Below are positions 19,486-29,870 of a stretch of DNA of 64,000 bases, one piece after another. The DNA lies in contig PLNT01000011.1 of the NCBI GenBank assembly GCA_003141895.1, positions 109,112 through 173,111 of the forward strand. Reading direction: 5' to 3'. The stretch's first letter is position 1. Each line of letters opens with the position of its first letter. The notes beneath the pieces were generated by a model that was not told where the DNA came from, searched no databases, and saw only the letters and a list, made by a program, of their open reading frames with translations. The translations under genes were made by a program, and so were the position numbers. The DNA is from Bacteroidales bacterium. GTDB taxonomy: Bacteria; Bacteroidota; Bacteroidia; Bacteroidales; VadinHA17.

Positions 19486-22160
19486 TTAACTTCGGTGTCT
19501 AATTTATAATTATACAGGAATCTGTCAGTGCCTCCCACAATAAGATGCCAGCCGCTTTTATCAGACAGTTTCCCGATAGAAAACATTGATGCACCTCTTA
19601 AAGGAAATCCTGTCATGGTTTTGCCATTCTTACTGATTAAATAAATCAGGTTCTTCGTCACATCGAAAACTCCTATTTTTCTATCTGTAGATGAAAAGAT
19701 AAAACTTATAGGTCCGCCCAGGTTGTCAGAACCAAATTCTCTTTTAAAAATTTCCTCTCTGTTAATATTATAAAGATACAATATCCCCTGATCAATAAAA
19801 ATATATTCGTTTAGGCCATCTCCATCTATGTCTAAAATATCGAATGAATGGTTGCTTGAAAATTTCTTAATCGCGAATTTTGTGACACTTCCATCGAAAT
19901 GGATATATTGAATAGTTCCATCGGGAGAAGTGCATACCACGGATGGATCTGAAGAACTGGTCAGTCGCATTGCAGAACCAACAGCTTTAATGACAGGTTC
20001 TTTAAGGTTTATTCTTTTATTCCCTGCCCTGTCGAGAAAATAGATGCTGTTTTCATCAGCTGCCACAATGTAATCTTTCCCTGAAACTCTGAAATAATTA
20101 ATTTCTGTTTTTACAATGCCGGTTGTTTTGAAAGGGGTCCAGCCTTTTACAGCATTCCCCATTTTATCATAGGAATAGATTTGCCTGTCTTCGCCCGCTA
20201 CAAACAACCTGTAATTAAGATTATTATCATAATCATATATAACCATAGGGTTTGAAGCCGGAGACCTTAATCTGACCGGATATCTTTCAACATAATTACC
20301 ATTTCTGTCAACCAGATGAATATATCCCTTACCTGAAAACAATAACTGATACTTCCCGTTCCGGTAATAATCTATCATATAAATGTTACTAATGATTCTC
20401 TCATTGAGTGGCACTTTCCATAACACTCGTCCTGCAGCATTTATCAGATAGATATTATTCTTCATATCCTGGATGAAAATCTCCTTTGCTCCTGTAGTAT
20501 GATTAGTGAAAAAGAATGGTTTTATACTGGCTATGGTATCTAACAGGGTTTCCCATTCCGTGGTGGATTCCTCCCTGGCTTGTTCCTTATACTTTATTGA
20601 GAGACTATTATACAGCATCCCGTTGCTTGATGCAAATTTATATCCGGCTGCCTGAATTTTGTTAAGGGAGCTTTTATTCGACCTTAATGCATTAATGATG
20701 TCTCCATTCAGAAATCCTTCCAGGTAATCCGTAATACGCGAGGGAATACAAAAGAAATAATATCCGGCACGGCTGGGGAGAGTATTTTCAAAATCCCGGT
20801 ATGTAAGGTCATTTGCAAGAGTTTTATTTAGAAGATTATCGTATAATAACCTTGAAACGGTCGGATATGAGTTTCCTGCAATCAGAAACTTATCATAAAA
20901 TGTAAAGTAAGTTTCATTGAATCCGGGTGCGAATCCTGGAAGAAAAACTCTTATTAAACCCTTAAAAGATGTTTTATATACAGGAATCCTTACCTGTTCA
21001 TCGGGCTGAAAATAAAGAATTTCTTTTTTGGCACCCGGCTGGTCCAGAAAAAGCTGTTCAGCCTCGACACGGTTTGATAGTTCGTAAATGATCATGGTAT
21101 TGTCTTCGACAGGACTCCCCTTGATATTGATTATTGCTCTGGTTATCTCTTCACCAATAAAAGGTTTGATTTTTAAGGCGAGGTCATAAGCCTCCTGCGA
21201 CATAGAAGTATCCGAAACTGAATGAAGATTAAGCGATGGAGGGATAAGCGTTTCAAAAAGCACTGTCGCCGACGGGAGAATTTTATAAGTATGAAAATCG
21301 CGTGAAGGCAGAGATTTGTATTTGTACAGTAATTCTGAGGAATCGGTACTCTCCGTATAACCGCTGAGAACAAGCCCGTCTTCACTTATATATATATCTC
21401 CTCCAGCAGTCCCGGCGAGCTTAGCGATCTTTTCAACCAATTCTTTACTCTGCTTATTTAAAATAGGTTTGAGAACGTCAGGCAGATTAGGGAACGAAAT
21501 AAATATTTTGTCAACATTTTTCCCCGACGCCAGCAGCACGTGAGAAAACCCTGGTAATTTTCTGATATCAGTCTCTTTATTGATCTGAGTAGAAGCATTT
21601 TCAACCAATTCCTTTGAGCTGCTGCTTATCAACAAACCCGAAACAAGCGAAACATACGCAGTGTCCTTCAGATTTGCTGCATGAAAAGGTATAGCAATAA
21701 CCGGATTGCCGTTTATCCTGATTTGTGTCAGATCATTAATTCCCAGTGAGTTAAACATCTCTTTAACATGCCTTAATTTTACATCCCCCGATACTGGCAT
21801 GGAGATGACCGGAAATATTATTCCGTTCCTGTCGGTGTGAAATGATATGATCGTGGCTCCGTCAATAAACAATTCTTTAAAATTCTGTTTATTCAACAGA
21901 TCAGCGAGATATTTCAGATCGTGGTTTATTGTGCCAAGCTCATTTATTTTGCCGGCTTCGCCAAATAAACCTCTTCCTGTTGTCAGGGAATTGAGTAGGC
22001 TTTTTATATCAAGTGTCTCTATTACTATGCATGCATCGGGAGTTACTGTTTTGTAAGGATCCGTAGTCAGATTCTTACTGTCCTTCCACAGGAAATACCC
22101 CATTATCGCAAGAGCTGATATCAGGACTATTATCGAAATAATTGCAATCCTTTTTCCCAC
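19482..22160 (-). CDS. DUF3352-like membrane-anchored protein with C-terminal beta-propeller-like repeats
   Basis: N-terminal TM, DUF3352-like region, then repeats such as NIYLINAAGRVLWKVPL and YIHLVDRNGNYVERYPVRL; overlaps the downstream lipoprotein gene by 4 bp. Confidence 0.65.
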   Translation of the reverse strand: MGKRIAIISIIVLISALAIMGYFLWKDSKNLTTDPYKTVTPDACIVIETLDIKSLLNSLTTGRGLFGEAGKINELGTINHDLKYLADLLNKQNFKELFIDGATIISFHTDRNGIIFPVISMPVSGDVKLRHVKEMFNSLGINDLTQIRINGNPVIAIPFHAANLKDTAYVSLVSGLLISSSSKELVENASTQINKETDIRKLPGFSHVLLASGKNVDKIFISFPNLPDVLKPILNKQSKELVEKIAKLAGTAGGDIYISEDGLVLSGYTESTDSSELLYKYKSLPSRDFHTYKILPSATVLFETLIPPSLNLHSVSDTSMSQEAYDLALKIKPFIGEEITRAIINIKGSPVEDNTMIIYELSNRVEAEQLFLDQPGAKKEILYFQPDEQVRIPVYKTSFKGLIRVFLPGFAPGFNETYFTFYDKFLIAGNSYPTVSRLLYDNLLNKTLANDLTYRDFENTLPSRAGYYFFCIPSRITDYLEGFLNGDIINALRSNKSSLNKIQAAGYKFASSNGMLYNSLSIKYKEQAREESTTEWETLLDTIASIKPFFFTNHTTGAKEIFIQDMKNNIYLINAAGRVLWKVPLNERIISNIYMIDYYRNGKYQLLFSGKGYIHLVDRNGNYVERYPVRLRSPASNPMVIYDYDNNLNYRLFVAGEDRQIYSYDKMGNAVKGWTPFKTTGIVKTEINYFRVSGKDYIVAADENSIYFLDRAGNKRINLKEPVIKAVGSAMRLTSSSDPSVVCTSPDGTIQYIHFDGSVTKFAIKKFSSNHSFDILDIDGDGLNEYIFIDQGILYLYNINREEIFKREFGSDNLGGPISFIFSSTDRKIGVFDVTKNLIYLISKNGKTMTGFPLRGASMFSIGKLSDKSGWHLIVGGTDRFLYNYKLDTEVK

Positions 22161-22264
22161 TAAAAAGTATATAATGTACTACTCAAATTTAGCAAATAAA
22201 TGTATATGGCTGTTTTGGATCAGCAATTAACAGAATCCGGTAAAATTCCTTTGTAATCTGGTTC

Positions 22265-22363
22265 ACTTGGCACGCAATTTGAGCTATATTTATTACACAG
22301 ACAATCTCAATCATATCCCTGAGAGTTCAGGGCAGCCAGGTGAAAAGCCTGGCTTTCTTTTTT
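22265..22363 (+). ncRNA. Candidate small RNA ending in an intrinsic terminator
   Basis: Hairpin CCCTGA-GAGT-TCAGGG (22317-22332), then AGCCAGG-TGAAAAG-CCTGGCT (22334-22354) and a T-rich tract; both flanking genes are on the minus strand. Confidence 0.4.
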
Positions 22364-22366
22364 CAA

Positions 22367-23356
22367 TCAGAATGGCCGGTATCCGATTATCTCTCTCACC
22401 TCCCTCACCGTTTTTGAAGCACTTGCCCTGGCCTTTTCCGCGCCATCTGAAACAACCTTTGCCAGATATTTATTATCAGATAAAATGTCTGTGATCCTCA
22501 GCCGGATAGGTTCGGTAAATTTTATGATATCTTCTGCAAGCTGCTTTTTCATATCACCATAGCGAATGTCGCATGAAACATATTTATCAGCGAAGTATTT
22601 AACTGTTGTTTGATCCGAAACAACATTCATGATAGTAAAAAGATTCTTCACAGGTTCTGAGATTTCCTGACCAGGAGTTGTGGGACCGGTATCCGTAACC
22701 GCGCGCATTACTTTTTTCTTTATTTCCTGTGGTGTATCAGAAAGGAATACGCCGTTTCCTTCACTTTTTCCCATCTTCCCCGATCCATCGAGACCAGGTA
22801 TTTTCACAAGCTGTTGACCAAAGTTATATGCATCAGGTTCGGGAAAATAGTTAACTTCATACATTTGGTTAAATCTTCTGGCAAATCTTCTGGTCATTTC
22901 AAGATGCTGCTCCTGGTCTTTCCCAACCGGTACCTTATTTGCTTTATGAATTATGATATCTGCCGCCATGAGCACTGGATAAGTCAGCAAAGCAGCATTA
23001 ATATTGTCAGGTTGTTTTCTGATCTTTTCCTTGAAAGAGGCCGTTCTTTCCAGTTCCCCTACATAAGCATTCATATTGAGCAAAAGGTAAAGTTCTGAAA
23101 CCTCCGGAACATCACTCTGTATAAAAACCGTTGCCTTCTCCGGATCGATGCCACATGCGAGATATTCCGCCAGTACCTGCTTGATATTACCATGAAGGTC
23201 GTCAGGCTTTGGATGGGTCGTAAGTGCGTGATAATCTGCAATAAAAAAATAACAATTATTTTCCGTTTGCATTTTAAGAAAGTTCTTTATTGCACCGAAA
23301 TAATTGCCAAGATGCAGATTTCCAGTTGACCTGATGCCACTTACGACTATGTCCAT
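22367..23356 (-). CDS. trpS: Tryptophanyl-tRNA synthetase
   Basis: SGIRSTGNLHLGNYFGAI (HIGH-type) and GKMGKSEGN (KMSKS-type). Confidence 0.96.
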   Translation of the reverse strand: MDIVVSGIRSTGNLHLGNYFGAIKNFLKMQTENNCYFFIADYHALTTHPKPDDLHGNIKQVLAEYLACGIDPEKATVFIQSDVPEVSELYLLLNMNAYVGELERTASFKEKIRKQPDNINAALLTYPVLMAADIIIHKANKVPVGKDQEQHLEMTRRFARRFNQMYEVNYFPEPDAYNFGQQLVKIPGLDGSGKMGKSEGNGVFLSDTPQEIKKKVMRAVTDTGPTTPGQEISEPVKNLFTIMNVVSDQTTVKYFADKYVSCDIRYGDMKKQLAEDIIKFTEPIRLRITDILSDNKYLAKVVSDGAEKARASASKTVREVREIIGYRPF

Positions 23357-23408
23357 TATTGTATTTTAATAAGAATTCAGCGCAAATCTAGTAAAAAAGG
23401 CTCAAAGT

Positions 23409-23515
23409 CGCAATTTCGACCCCCCAACCCCCCTAAAGGGGGGCTAATTCAGTAATATTAAAAAACAAGAATAAAAACAAGATTTACCCCCCTTCAGGGG
23501 GGAAGGGGGGCAAAC
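23409..23515. repeat. Intergenic REP-doublet/MITE-like element
   Basis: GACCCCCCAACCCCCCTAAAGGGGGGCT ... TTACCCCCCTTCAGGGGGGAAGGGGGGCAAA. Confidence 0.75.
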
Positions 23516-23558
23516 TCTATAAAAAATTGTACCTTTGCAGACTAAAATAAAACTGGCC

Positions 23559-23897
23559 ATGGAATCGACTAGACAGAAAAAAGTATCACGATTAATTCAG
23601 AAAGAACTGGCCGATATCTTTCTGAAAAGGGGAAATGAATTTGCACACGGGAAACTGGTTTCAATCACCAGAGTTCGGGTCAGCCCAGACCTGTCATTTG
23701 CAAAAGTTTATATAAGTATTTTCCCTGCGACTAACCAGGACGATATCCTGAAGTCAATAGAAGAACACAGCTCAAAGATCAGATTTGATCTTGGCCGTAA
23801 AGTCAGGACCCAATTACGGATAGTTCCTGATATAGCCTTCCATATAGATGACAGCCTTGATTATATCGACAAAATTGACAAATTGCTGAAATCCTGA
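23559..23897 (+). CDS. rbfA: Ribosome-binding factor A; true start probably 23559 (ORF track 23535)
   Basis: MESTRQKKVSRLIQKELADIF...ITRVRVSPDLSFAKVYISIF. Confidence 0.93.
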   Translation: MESTRQKKVSRLIQKELADIFLKRGNEFAHGKLVSITRVRVSPDLSFAKVYISIFPATNQDDILKSIEEHSSKIRFDLGRKVRTQLRIVPDIAFHIDDSLDYIDKIDKLLKS

Positions 23898-23902
23898 TAT
23901 GT

Positions 23903-24721
23903 ATGCAGTACGAACCAATTAAGAGGACACTCGGCAGGTTTTTTGCACGATCGCCGGTATTGAGAAAAACTCTATATTTTCTTCTTGATATCCTCCTTTT
24001 AAGGACATGGCATGTTAAAAAGGCCTTACGAAAAATAGCCGCTCAATTTCCGGGTGAGGCTCTGATACTCGATGCCGGTTCGGGATTTGGACAAAATACC
24101 TGGCGTATGAGCCGTATGAACAGCCGTTGGAATATTAAGGCGTATGATATAAATAAGGAACAGGTTGACGATTGCAACATTTTCTGCGGGAAGACAGGGT
24201 TATCTAAAAGAGTTTCTTTTTACACCTGTAATCTGACTGCCCTGAATGATATAAATTGTTTTGATATCATTCTCTCAGTCGATGTCATGGAACATATTGA
24301 AGAAGATGTACTTGTTTTCCAGAATTTCTATAAATCGTTGAAAAACAATGGCATACTTCTGATATCCACGCCTTCTGATAAAGGGGGATCCGATGTTCAT
24401 AACGATCATGAACATTCTTTCATAGACGAACATGTGAGAGACGGATATAGTATCAAAAATATATCCGACAAGCTTTTCCTGGCAGGTTTCAAATCTATCG
24501 AAGCAGGATATACATATGGGAAACCTGGAAATATATCCTGGAGGTTATCTATGAAATACCCAGTTAAGATGCTGAACATCTCTTATTTCTTTTTCCTGAT
24601 CCTTCCATTTTATTACCTGGTATTTTTCCCTGTTTCTTTAGTCCTTAACCTTTGTGATCTCAGTATTTCACATAAAACCGGTACCGGATTACTGGTAACC
24701 GCAAGAAAGCTGGAAAAGTGA
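23903..24721 (+). CDS. Class I SAM-dependent methyltransferase
   Basis: Motif I ILDAGSGFGQNTW, DIILSVDVMEHIEED, C-terminal hydrophobic segment. Confidence 0.85.
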   Translation: MQYEPIKRTLGRFFARSPVLRKTLYFLLDILLLRTWHVKKALRKIAAQFPGEALILDAGSGFGQNTWRMSRMNSRWNIKAYDINKEQVDDCNIFCGKTGLSKRVSFYTCNLTALNDINCFDIILSVDVMEHIEEDVLVFQNFYKSLKNNGILLISTPSDKGGSDVHNDHEHSFIDEHVRDGYSIKNISDKLFLAGFKSIEAGYTYGKPGNISWRLSMKYPVKMLNISYFFFLILPFYYLVFFPVSLVLNLCDLSISHKTGTGLLVTARKLEK

Positions 24722-25941
24722 AGCTATCGTATTACATAGCAAAAAGATACCTTTTCGCAAAAAAATCGCGAAATGCGATTAATATTATTTCAGCCGTTTC
24801 TGTTGCCGGAGTTGCCGTTGGTACGATGGCACTGATAATTATTCTTTCAGTATTTAACGGTCTGGAAACAATGGTAAGCGGTATCTTCAATACCTTTGAT
24901 CCGGATATAAAGATATCAGCTTCTGAAGGTAAAACATTCATCCCTGATACATCACGGCTGAAACTTTTGGCAAAAGTCGATGGATTATGCTGTTACTCTC
25001 TTACCATTGAAGATAATGCCTTGTTGAAATATGGTTCCCGTGAATACATTGCTACGATTAAAGGGATCGATGATAACTACACAATGGTATCCTCCATAGA
25101 TAGCTCAATGTGGGAGGGAGAATTTAAGCTTAAAAATAATAATGGCCGTCCTTATGCTGTTCCCGGAATAGGAGTTGCTCAATATCTTGGAATTAGAGTC
25201 AATTTTATCACACCTCTTGAAATAATATTCCCCAGAAAGACAGGAAGTACAAGCCTGAGCGCCGAAAACTCATTGAATCGTAAATTTATTTTCCCCTCGG
25301 GCATTTTTGAAGTTGAAAAAGACTACGATTCAAAATATGTTTATATACCTCTCGATTTTGCCCGGGAACTTACCGAGACTGAAAAGGCTGTCTCAACAAT
25401 TGAAATCAAGTTTCAGAAAAATGCTGATCCTGATGCTGTACAAAAGGCAATAAAGAAAATTTATGGTAAGGGTTATTCAGTCCAGAACCGGAATGAACAA
25501 CAGGCTATTTTTTATAAGGTAATGCGGTCCGAAAGGCTTGCTATTTTCTTTATTCTCACGCTGATACTTATCATTGCTTCATTTAATATAATTGGCTCTC
25601 TTACAATGCTCATTATAGAGAAGGAACGTGATATTGAAATACTCAAGAGCCTCGGAGCAGATAACAATCTAATCCGCAATATTTTTATATTTGAAGGATG
25701 GCTCATTTCGATTATAGGAGCCCTGGCTGGAGTTATTCTGGGATTTGTTGTGTGTTGGTTACAGCAAACTTACGGACTTGTAAAGCTTCAAAGTCAGTCT
25801 CTTATTATGAATTCATACCCGGTTGTATTAAAGTTGATAGATTTTATTATTGTACCGGGAACTGTTCTGTTAATTGGATACTGGGCAGCCTGGTATCCGG
25901 TAAGGTTTCTGACAAAGAAATATCTGAATAAAGATACATAG
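24718..25941 (+). CDS. LolC/LolE-like FtsX-family lipoprotein transporter permease
   Basis: N-terminal YIAKRYLFAKKSRNAINIIS..., MacB-like periplasmic region, C-terminal FtsX permease; GTG start overlapping the upstream stop. Confidence 0.88.
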   Translation: MKLSYYIAKRYLFAKKSRNAINIISAVSVAGVAVGTMALIIILSVFNGLETMVSGIFNTFDPDIKISASEGKTFIPDTSRLKLLAKVDGLCCYSLTIEDNALLKYGSREYIATIKGIDDNYTMVSSIDSSMWEGEFKLKNNNGRPYAVPGIGVAQYLGIRVNFITPLEIIFPRKTGSTSLSAENSLNRKFIFPSGIFEVEKDYDSKYVYIPLDFARELTETEKAVSTIEIKFQKNADPDAVQKAIKKIYGKGYSVQNRNEQQAIFYKVMRSERLAIFFILTLILIIASFNIIGSLTMLIIEKERDIEILKSLGADNNLIRNIFIFEGWLISIIGALAGVILGFVVCWLQQTYGLVKLQSQSLIMNSYPVVLKLIDFIIVPGTVLLIGYWAAWYPVRFLTKKYLNKDT

Positions 25942-25985
25942 CATGCATCCAGGGATATATTAAAATACACTTTAAAAATCTCTTA

Positions 25986-26777
25986 ATGAAGAGAATCTTT
26001 AATAATTCAACATCGGGAATTGCTTTTGCGGGGCTATTTCTTATTTCATTATTAATTGGGTCATGCAACACCCAAAAAATTAAAATTGATAAGAAAAATC
26101 TGATCCCGGAAAAAGAACTTGTTCCATTACTTGTCGATATCTATATGGCAGATGGTCTTCTGTCCAATGCGAAGATCAACGTGCGGTTTTCTTCGCTTGA
26201 CTCGATTGCGACTTACTACCAGGTAATTGAAAAACATGGTTTTACAAAAGAGATGATGGACAAAACAATGCAATATTATTTTGTTAAGGATGCCAAGAAA
26301 CTAAACAAAATATATGATCAGGTACTCGGGATCTTAAGTGAAATGGAGGTTCGGGTTCAGAAGGATTATCGTTCAGAACAAATACATATTTCGAACCTTT
26401 GGCCCGGGAAGGATTTTTATGCCATGCCTTCAATAACCGGAAATGATTCCGCTAAGTTTGATCTTCCTGCAGCCAAGCCAGGAACCTATACCCTATCCTT
26501 TACTTCCATTTTATACCCTGATGATCAAACCGTAAATCCGCGAGCAAGTATATATTTGGTTGCACGTGATAGTTTAGAAACCGGAAAAAGGGAATATTTT
26601 AAATCGGTTGAGTACCTGAAAGATGGCAGGCCTCACACGTATAATATGGTAATGAGTGTCCCACATGATAAGACTCGTTTAAGAGGGTACCTTTTTGATT
26701 TTCATAATCTTAATGGAATGAGGAGTCATTTTAAGATAGAAAATATCGTGCTTACGTTAAGTCAGGTTGCATTATGA
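25986..26777 (+). CDS. DUF4296-like lipoprotein
   Basis: Lipobox LLIGSCNTQ; VPLLVDIYMADGLLSNAK... typical of DUF4296. Confidence 0.75.
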   Translation: MKRIFNNSTSGIAFAGLFLISLLIGSCNTQKIKIDKKNLIPEKELVPLLVDIYMADGLLSNAKINVRFSSLDSIATYYQVIEKHGFTKEMMDKTMQYYFVKDAKKLNKIYDQVLGILSEMEVRVQKDYRSEQIHISNLWPGKDFYAMPSITGNDSAKFDLPAAKPGTYTLSFTSILYPDDQTVNPRASIYLVARDSLETGKREYFKSVEYLKDGRPHTYNMVMSVPHDKTRLRGYLFDFHNLNGMRSHFKIENIVLTLSQVAL

Positions 26778-27946
26778 AACGTTTCTCGGCTCAGTACATT
26801 ATTACCAACTCAGGGCCGCTCCTTAAAAGATCTGTAGTAACTACTGAAGACGATGGAACAATAATCAGCATTGAAAATAAGCAAGGGGAACTGAGCGAAG
26901 AGCATTCAACTGAGTTTTATAATGGCATAATAATCCCCGGATTCGTCAATTGTCATTGTCATCTCGAACTTTCACACATGAAAGACTCTATTCCAAAAGG
27001 TTCGGGTCTTGGCAGGTTCATCGAACATATCAGAAATTCAGGAGACGACAAAAAAAGATTTTCTACTTCCGCAGCTTCTGCTGATAATCATATGTTTAAA
27101 GAAGGTATAGTTTTATGTGCAGATATCTGTAATACATCAGATACATTTAAACTAAAGAAAGAAAGCAGCATCTCCTATGTTAACCTTCTTGAAGTTTTTG
27201 GCCTGGATCCCGATAAAGCCGGAAGTCGGATGGATGAAGTAAGCACTCTTGCTGAAACGGCTAAATTAATGGAACTTACGTTTTCATTTGTGCCCCATTC
27301 GGCATATTCCATGTCGCTGACATTGCTCAGACTTCTTAAAAGTAAAAGTTCCATGAACAAGGTGACATCTATCCATTTTATGGAAACAGAGGGAGAAGAA
27401 ATTTTTCTTAAGCAAAATAGAGGTCCCCTGATGTCGTCATATAAAAGATCAGGTTTAGTTCCATCAAGACTGGAGACAGCTAAAAATCATGTAGATGTGA
27501 TTTTGGAAGAAATAACCAGATCAGGAAATCTCATTCTTGTCCATAATACTTTTACCGATAAAAATACGATCAGAGCAGTCCGGCAGAGAAAGAACCTGTT
27601 CTGGTGTATCTGCACCAACTCAAATATTTACATTGAAAATAAAATCCCTCCATTAAATCTGCTTATTGATGAAGACGTCGAAATTGTGATTGGGACTGAT
27701 AGCTTAGCCTCCAATACAAGTCTGAGTATACTTGAAGAACTCAAGACAATTCAGTTTAATTTTCCTCTGATCCCTATTGAGGATCTTATTTTGTGGGCTA
27801 CGATGAATGGGGCTAAAGCTCTTGGTGAAGACAACCGTTTTGGATCAATTGAACCCGGTAAAAAACCTGGACTGCTGGTCTTACAGAATGTTGATCTGCA
27901 AAACATGAAGTTGCTGCCAGAGAGCTATGTGACAAGACTGATCTAA
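26774..27946 (+). CDS. Amidohydrolase family protein
   Basis: GFVNCHCHLELSH metal motif, LVHNTFT, GTDSLASN. Confidence 0.85.
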   Translation: MKRFSAQYIITNSGPLLKRSVVTTEDDGTIISIENKQGELSEEHSTEFYNGIIIPGFVNCHCHLELSHMKDSIPKGSGLGRFIEHIRNSGDDKKRFSTSAASADNHMFKEGIVLCADICNTSDTFKLKKESSISYVNLLEVFGLDPDKAGSRMDEVSTLAETAKLMELTFSFVPHSAYSMSLTLLRLLKSKSSMNKVTSIHFMETEGEEIFLKQNRGPLMSSYKRSGLVPSRLETAKNHVDVILEEITRSGNLILVHNTFTDKNTIRAVRQRKNLFWCICTNSNIYIENKIPPLNLLIDEDVEIVIGTDSLASNTSLSILEELKTIQFNFPLIPIEDLILWATMNGAKALGEDNRFGSIEPGKKPGLLVLQNVDLQNMKLLPESYVTRLI

Positions 27947-27957
27947 GAACCAAAAAT

Positions 27958-28740
27958 ATGTCTACATTTCTTTTTGATGAAATAATATTCGGTCCGGTTA
28001 AAAGCCGCAGGTTAGGTGTTTCTCTGGGAATAAATTTATTGCCAACCAGGAAAAAGATCTGCAATTTCAATTGCATTTATTGTGAATGCGGCTGGACACA
28101 GAACATTAATAAGGCTTTAAGCCGTCTGCCTGACCGGAAGGAGGTATTTAACGCCCTTGATCTTAAACTTTCAGAATTAAAAAAGGAAGGTCAGGATCCT
28201 GATGTTATTACATATGCAGGTAATGGTGAACCAACGCTGCATCCTGAATTTCCCGGAATAATAGATGACAGTATATTTTTAAGAGACAAGTACTTTCAAA
28301 AAACGAAAATTGCGGTATTATCAAACTCAACAACAATTTCTGATCCGTTAATCAAAGAAGCTCTTTTAAAAGTTGATATGAATATCCTTAAACTTGACTC
28401 CGCCTTTGACTCCACAATAAAAAAACATAATCAGCCTCGCCTGAAAATTAAAGCTGAAGATATAATAGATAATCTTATCAGTTTCAATGGAAAAGTTATA
28501 GTTCAGACAATGTTTCTTCGAGGTACTTACAATGGGAAAAAGATTGATAACACCACTCCGGAAGAAATAAATGCCTGGCTTAACGCGATTGGCAGAATAA
28601 AACCTTCTGAAGTTATGATCTATACAATTTCGAGGGATATCCCTCAAGGTGCGAGTCTGAGAAAGGTATCTGTCCCTGAGTTAAATGAAATAGCTGAAAA
28701 GGTAGAATCAATGGGAATCAGAACGCAAGTTTCAGGCTAA
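27958..28740 (+). CDS. Radical SAM protein
   Basis: CNFNCIYCECGW cluster motif; YAGNGEPTLHPEF. Confidence 0.88.
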   Translation: MSTFLFDEIIFGPVKSRRLGVSLGINLLPTRKKICNFNCIYCECGWTQNINKALSRLPDRKEVFNALDLKLSELKKEGQDPDVITYAGNGEPTLHPEFPGIIDDSIFLRDKYFQKTKIAVLSNSTTISDPLIKEALLKVDMNILKLDSAFDSTIKKHNQPRLKIKAEDIIDNLISFNGKVIVQTMFLRGTYNGKKIDNTTPEEINAWLNAIGRIKPSEVMIYTISRDIPQGASLRKVSVPELNEIAEKVESMGIRTQVSG

Positions 28741-28742
28741 AC

Positions 28743-29870
28743 TTGAATAAAAACTATAATATACTTATCTGCCCGCTTGAATGGGGATTAGGTCATGCCG
28801 CCCGGATGATACCTATTGCAAGAAAGCTCAGGGAGATGAATTATAACGTGATAATTGCTTCCGGAGATGACCATTTAGCTCTGTTCCGGAATGAATTGAC
28901 CGGATTATCATACATTAATTTCAAGGGATTCAACCCCGGCTATTCGAGACACCTGCCGCAATATCTTTATCTTCTGTTTAAAATTCCCGGACTCATCTAT
29001 CACATAATTACGGAACATAGCAGATTAAAAAGGATTATTGCTGAATACCAAATTGATCTGGTGATCAGTGATAACCGCTTTGGATTATGGAACAAGAATA
29101 TTACATCGGTGTATGTAACACATATGCCGTTGATCCCATTGCCAAAGCCTCTGAAATTTCTGGAACCGGTTGGAGTGTATTTACATAGAAAAATTATAGA
29201 AAAATATACCTTTTGCCTTATCCCTGACATGCCCGGCGACATAAATCTGACTGGCAGGTTATCGCACGGTTTAAAACTTCCGGATAATGTCAGATATGTT
29301 GGAATTTTATCAAGATTTATCGATACGGAACAGGCATTTAGGGATCCTCTGAAACTCCGTCATAATACGGTTATTCTTTCCGGACCCGAACCCCAGAGGG
29401 AAATCCTTAAACAAAAGCTTATAAAAGCACTTAAAGACAAAGAACCAATGACTCTGATGCTCGAAGGAAAACCATCAAAACGGGGAGAGATTGAAAGAAA
29501 CGGGAACATCGCTTTTTATAATCATCTTCCTGCGTCGGAGATGAAGGAAATTATTAAAGACAGTGATTACATTATCAGCAGATCGGGATATACTACTATT
29601 ATGGAGCTTGTCAGTCTGAAGTGCACTGCTCTTATCATCCCAACGCCTGGTCAGACTGAACAGGAGTATCTTGCAGAATATCTTGCAGAAAAGGGATGGT
29701 TCACTACTATATCGCAGAATAAAATACAAGAAGGAATTTCTCTTATTCCGGGCAAAGTGATATGGGAGGATGAAATTAACAGTCAAAGCAGTTTACTGCT
29801 CGCTGAAGTATTAAGGGAATTTTTAGATAAGAATCATAAACAGGGTCAATCCAAAAAAACCGGTCAATAA
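28743..29870 (+). CDS. MurG-like glycosyltransferase
   Basis: ICPLEWGLGHAARMIPIA; SRSGYTTIMEL; IPTPGQTEQEYLAEYL; TTG start. Confidence 0.82.
   Translation: MNKNYNILICPLEWGLGHAARMIPIARKLREMNYNVIIASGDDHLALFRNELTGLSYINFKGFNPGYSRHLPQYLYLLFKIPGLIYHIITEHSRLKRIIAEYQIDLVISDNRFGLWNKNITSVYVTHMPLIPLPKPLKFLEPVGVYLHRKIIEKYTFCLIPDMPGDINLTGRLSHGLKLPDNVRYVGILSRFIDTEQAFRDPLKLRHNTVILSGPEPQREILKQKLIKALKDKEPMTLMLEGKPSKRGEIERNGNIAFYNHLPASEMKEIIKDSDYIISRSGYTTIMELVSLKCTALIIPTPGQTEQEYLAEYLAEKGWFTTISQNKIQEGISLIPGKVIWEDEINSQSSLLLAEVLREFLDKNHKQGQSKKTGQ

Noticed and set aside
22267-22494. 75-aa plus-strand ORF across the sRNA candidate and trpS 3' end
   Set aside because: Overlaps trpS in antisense and reads through a terminator hairpin; no domain.
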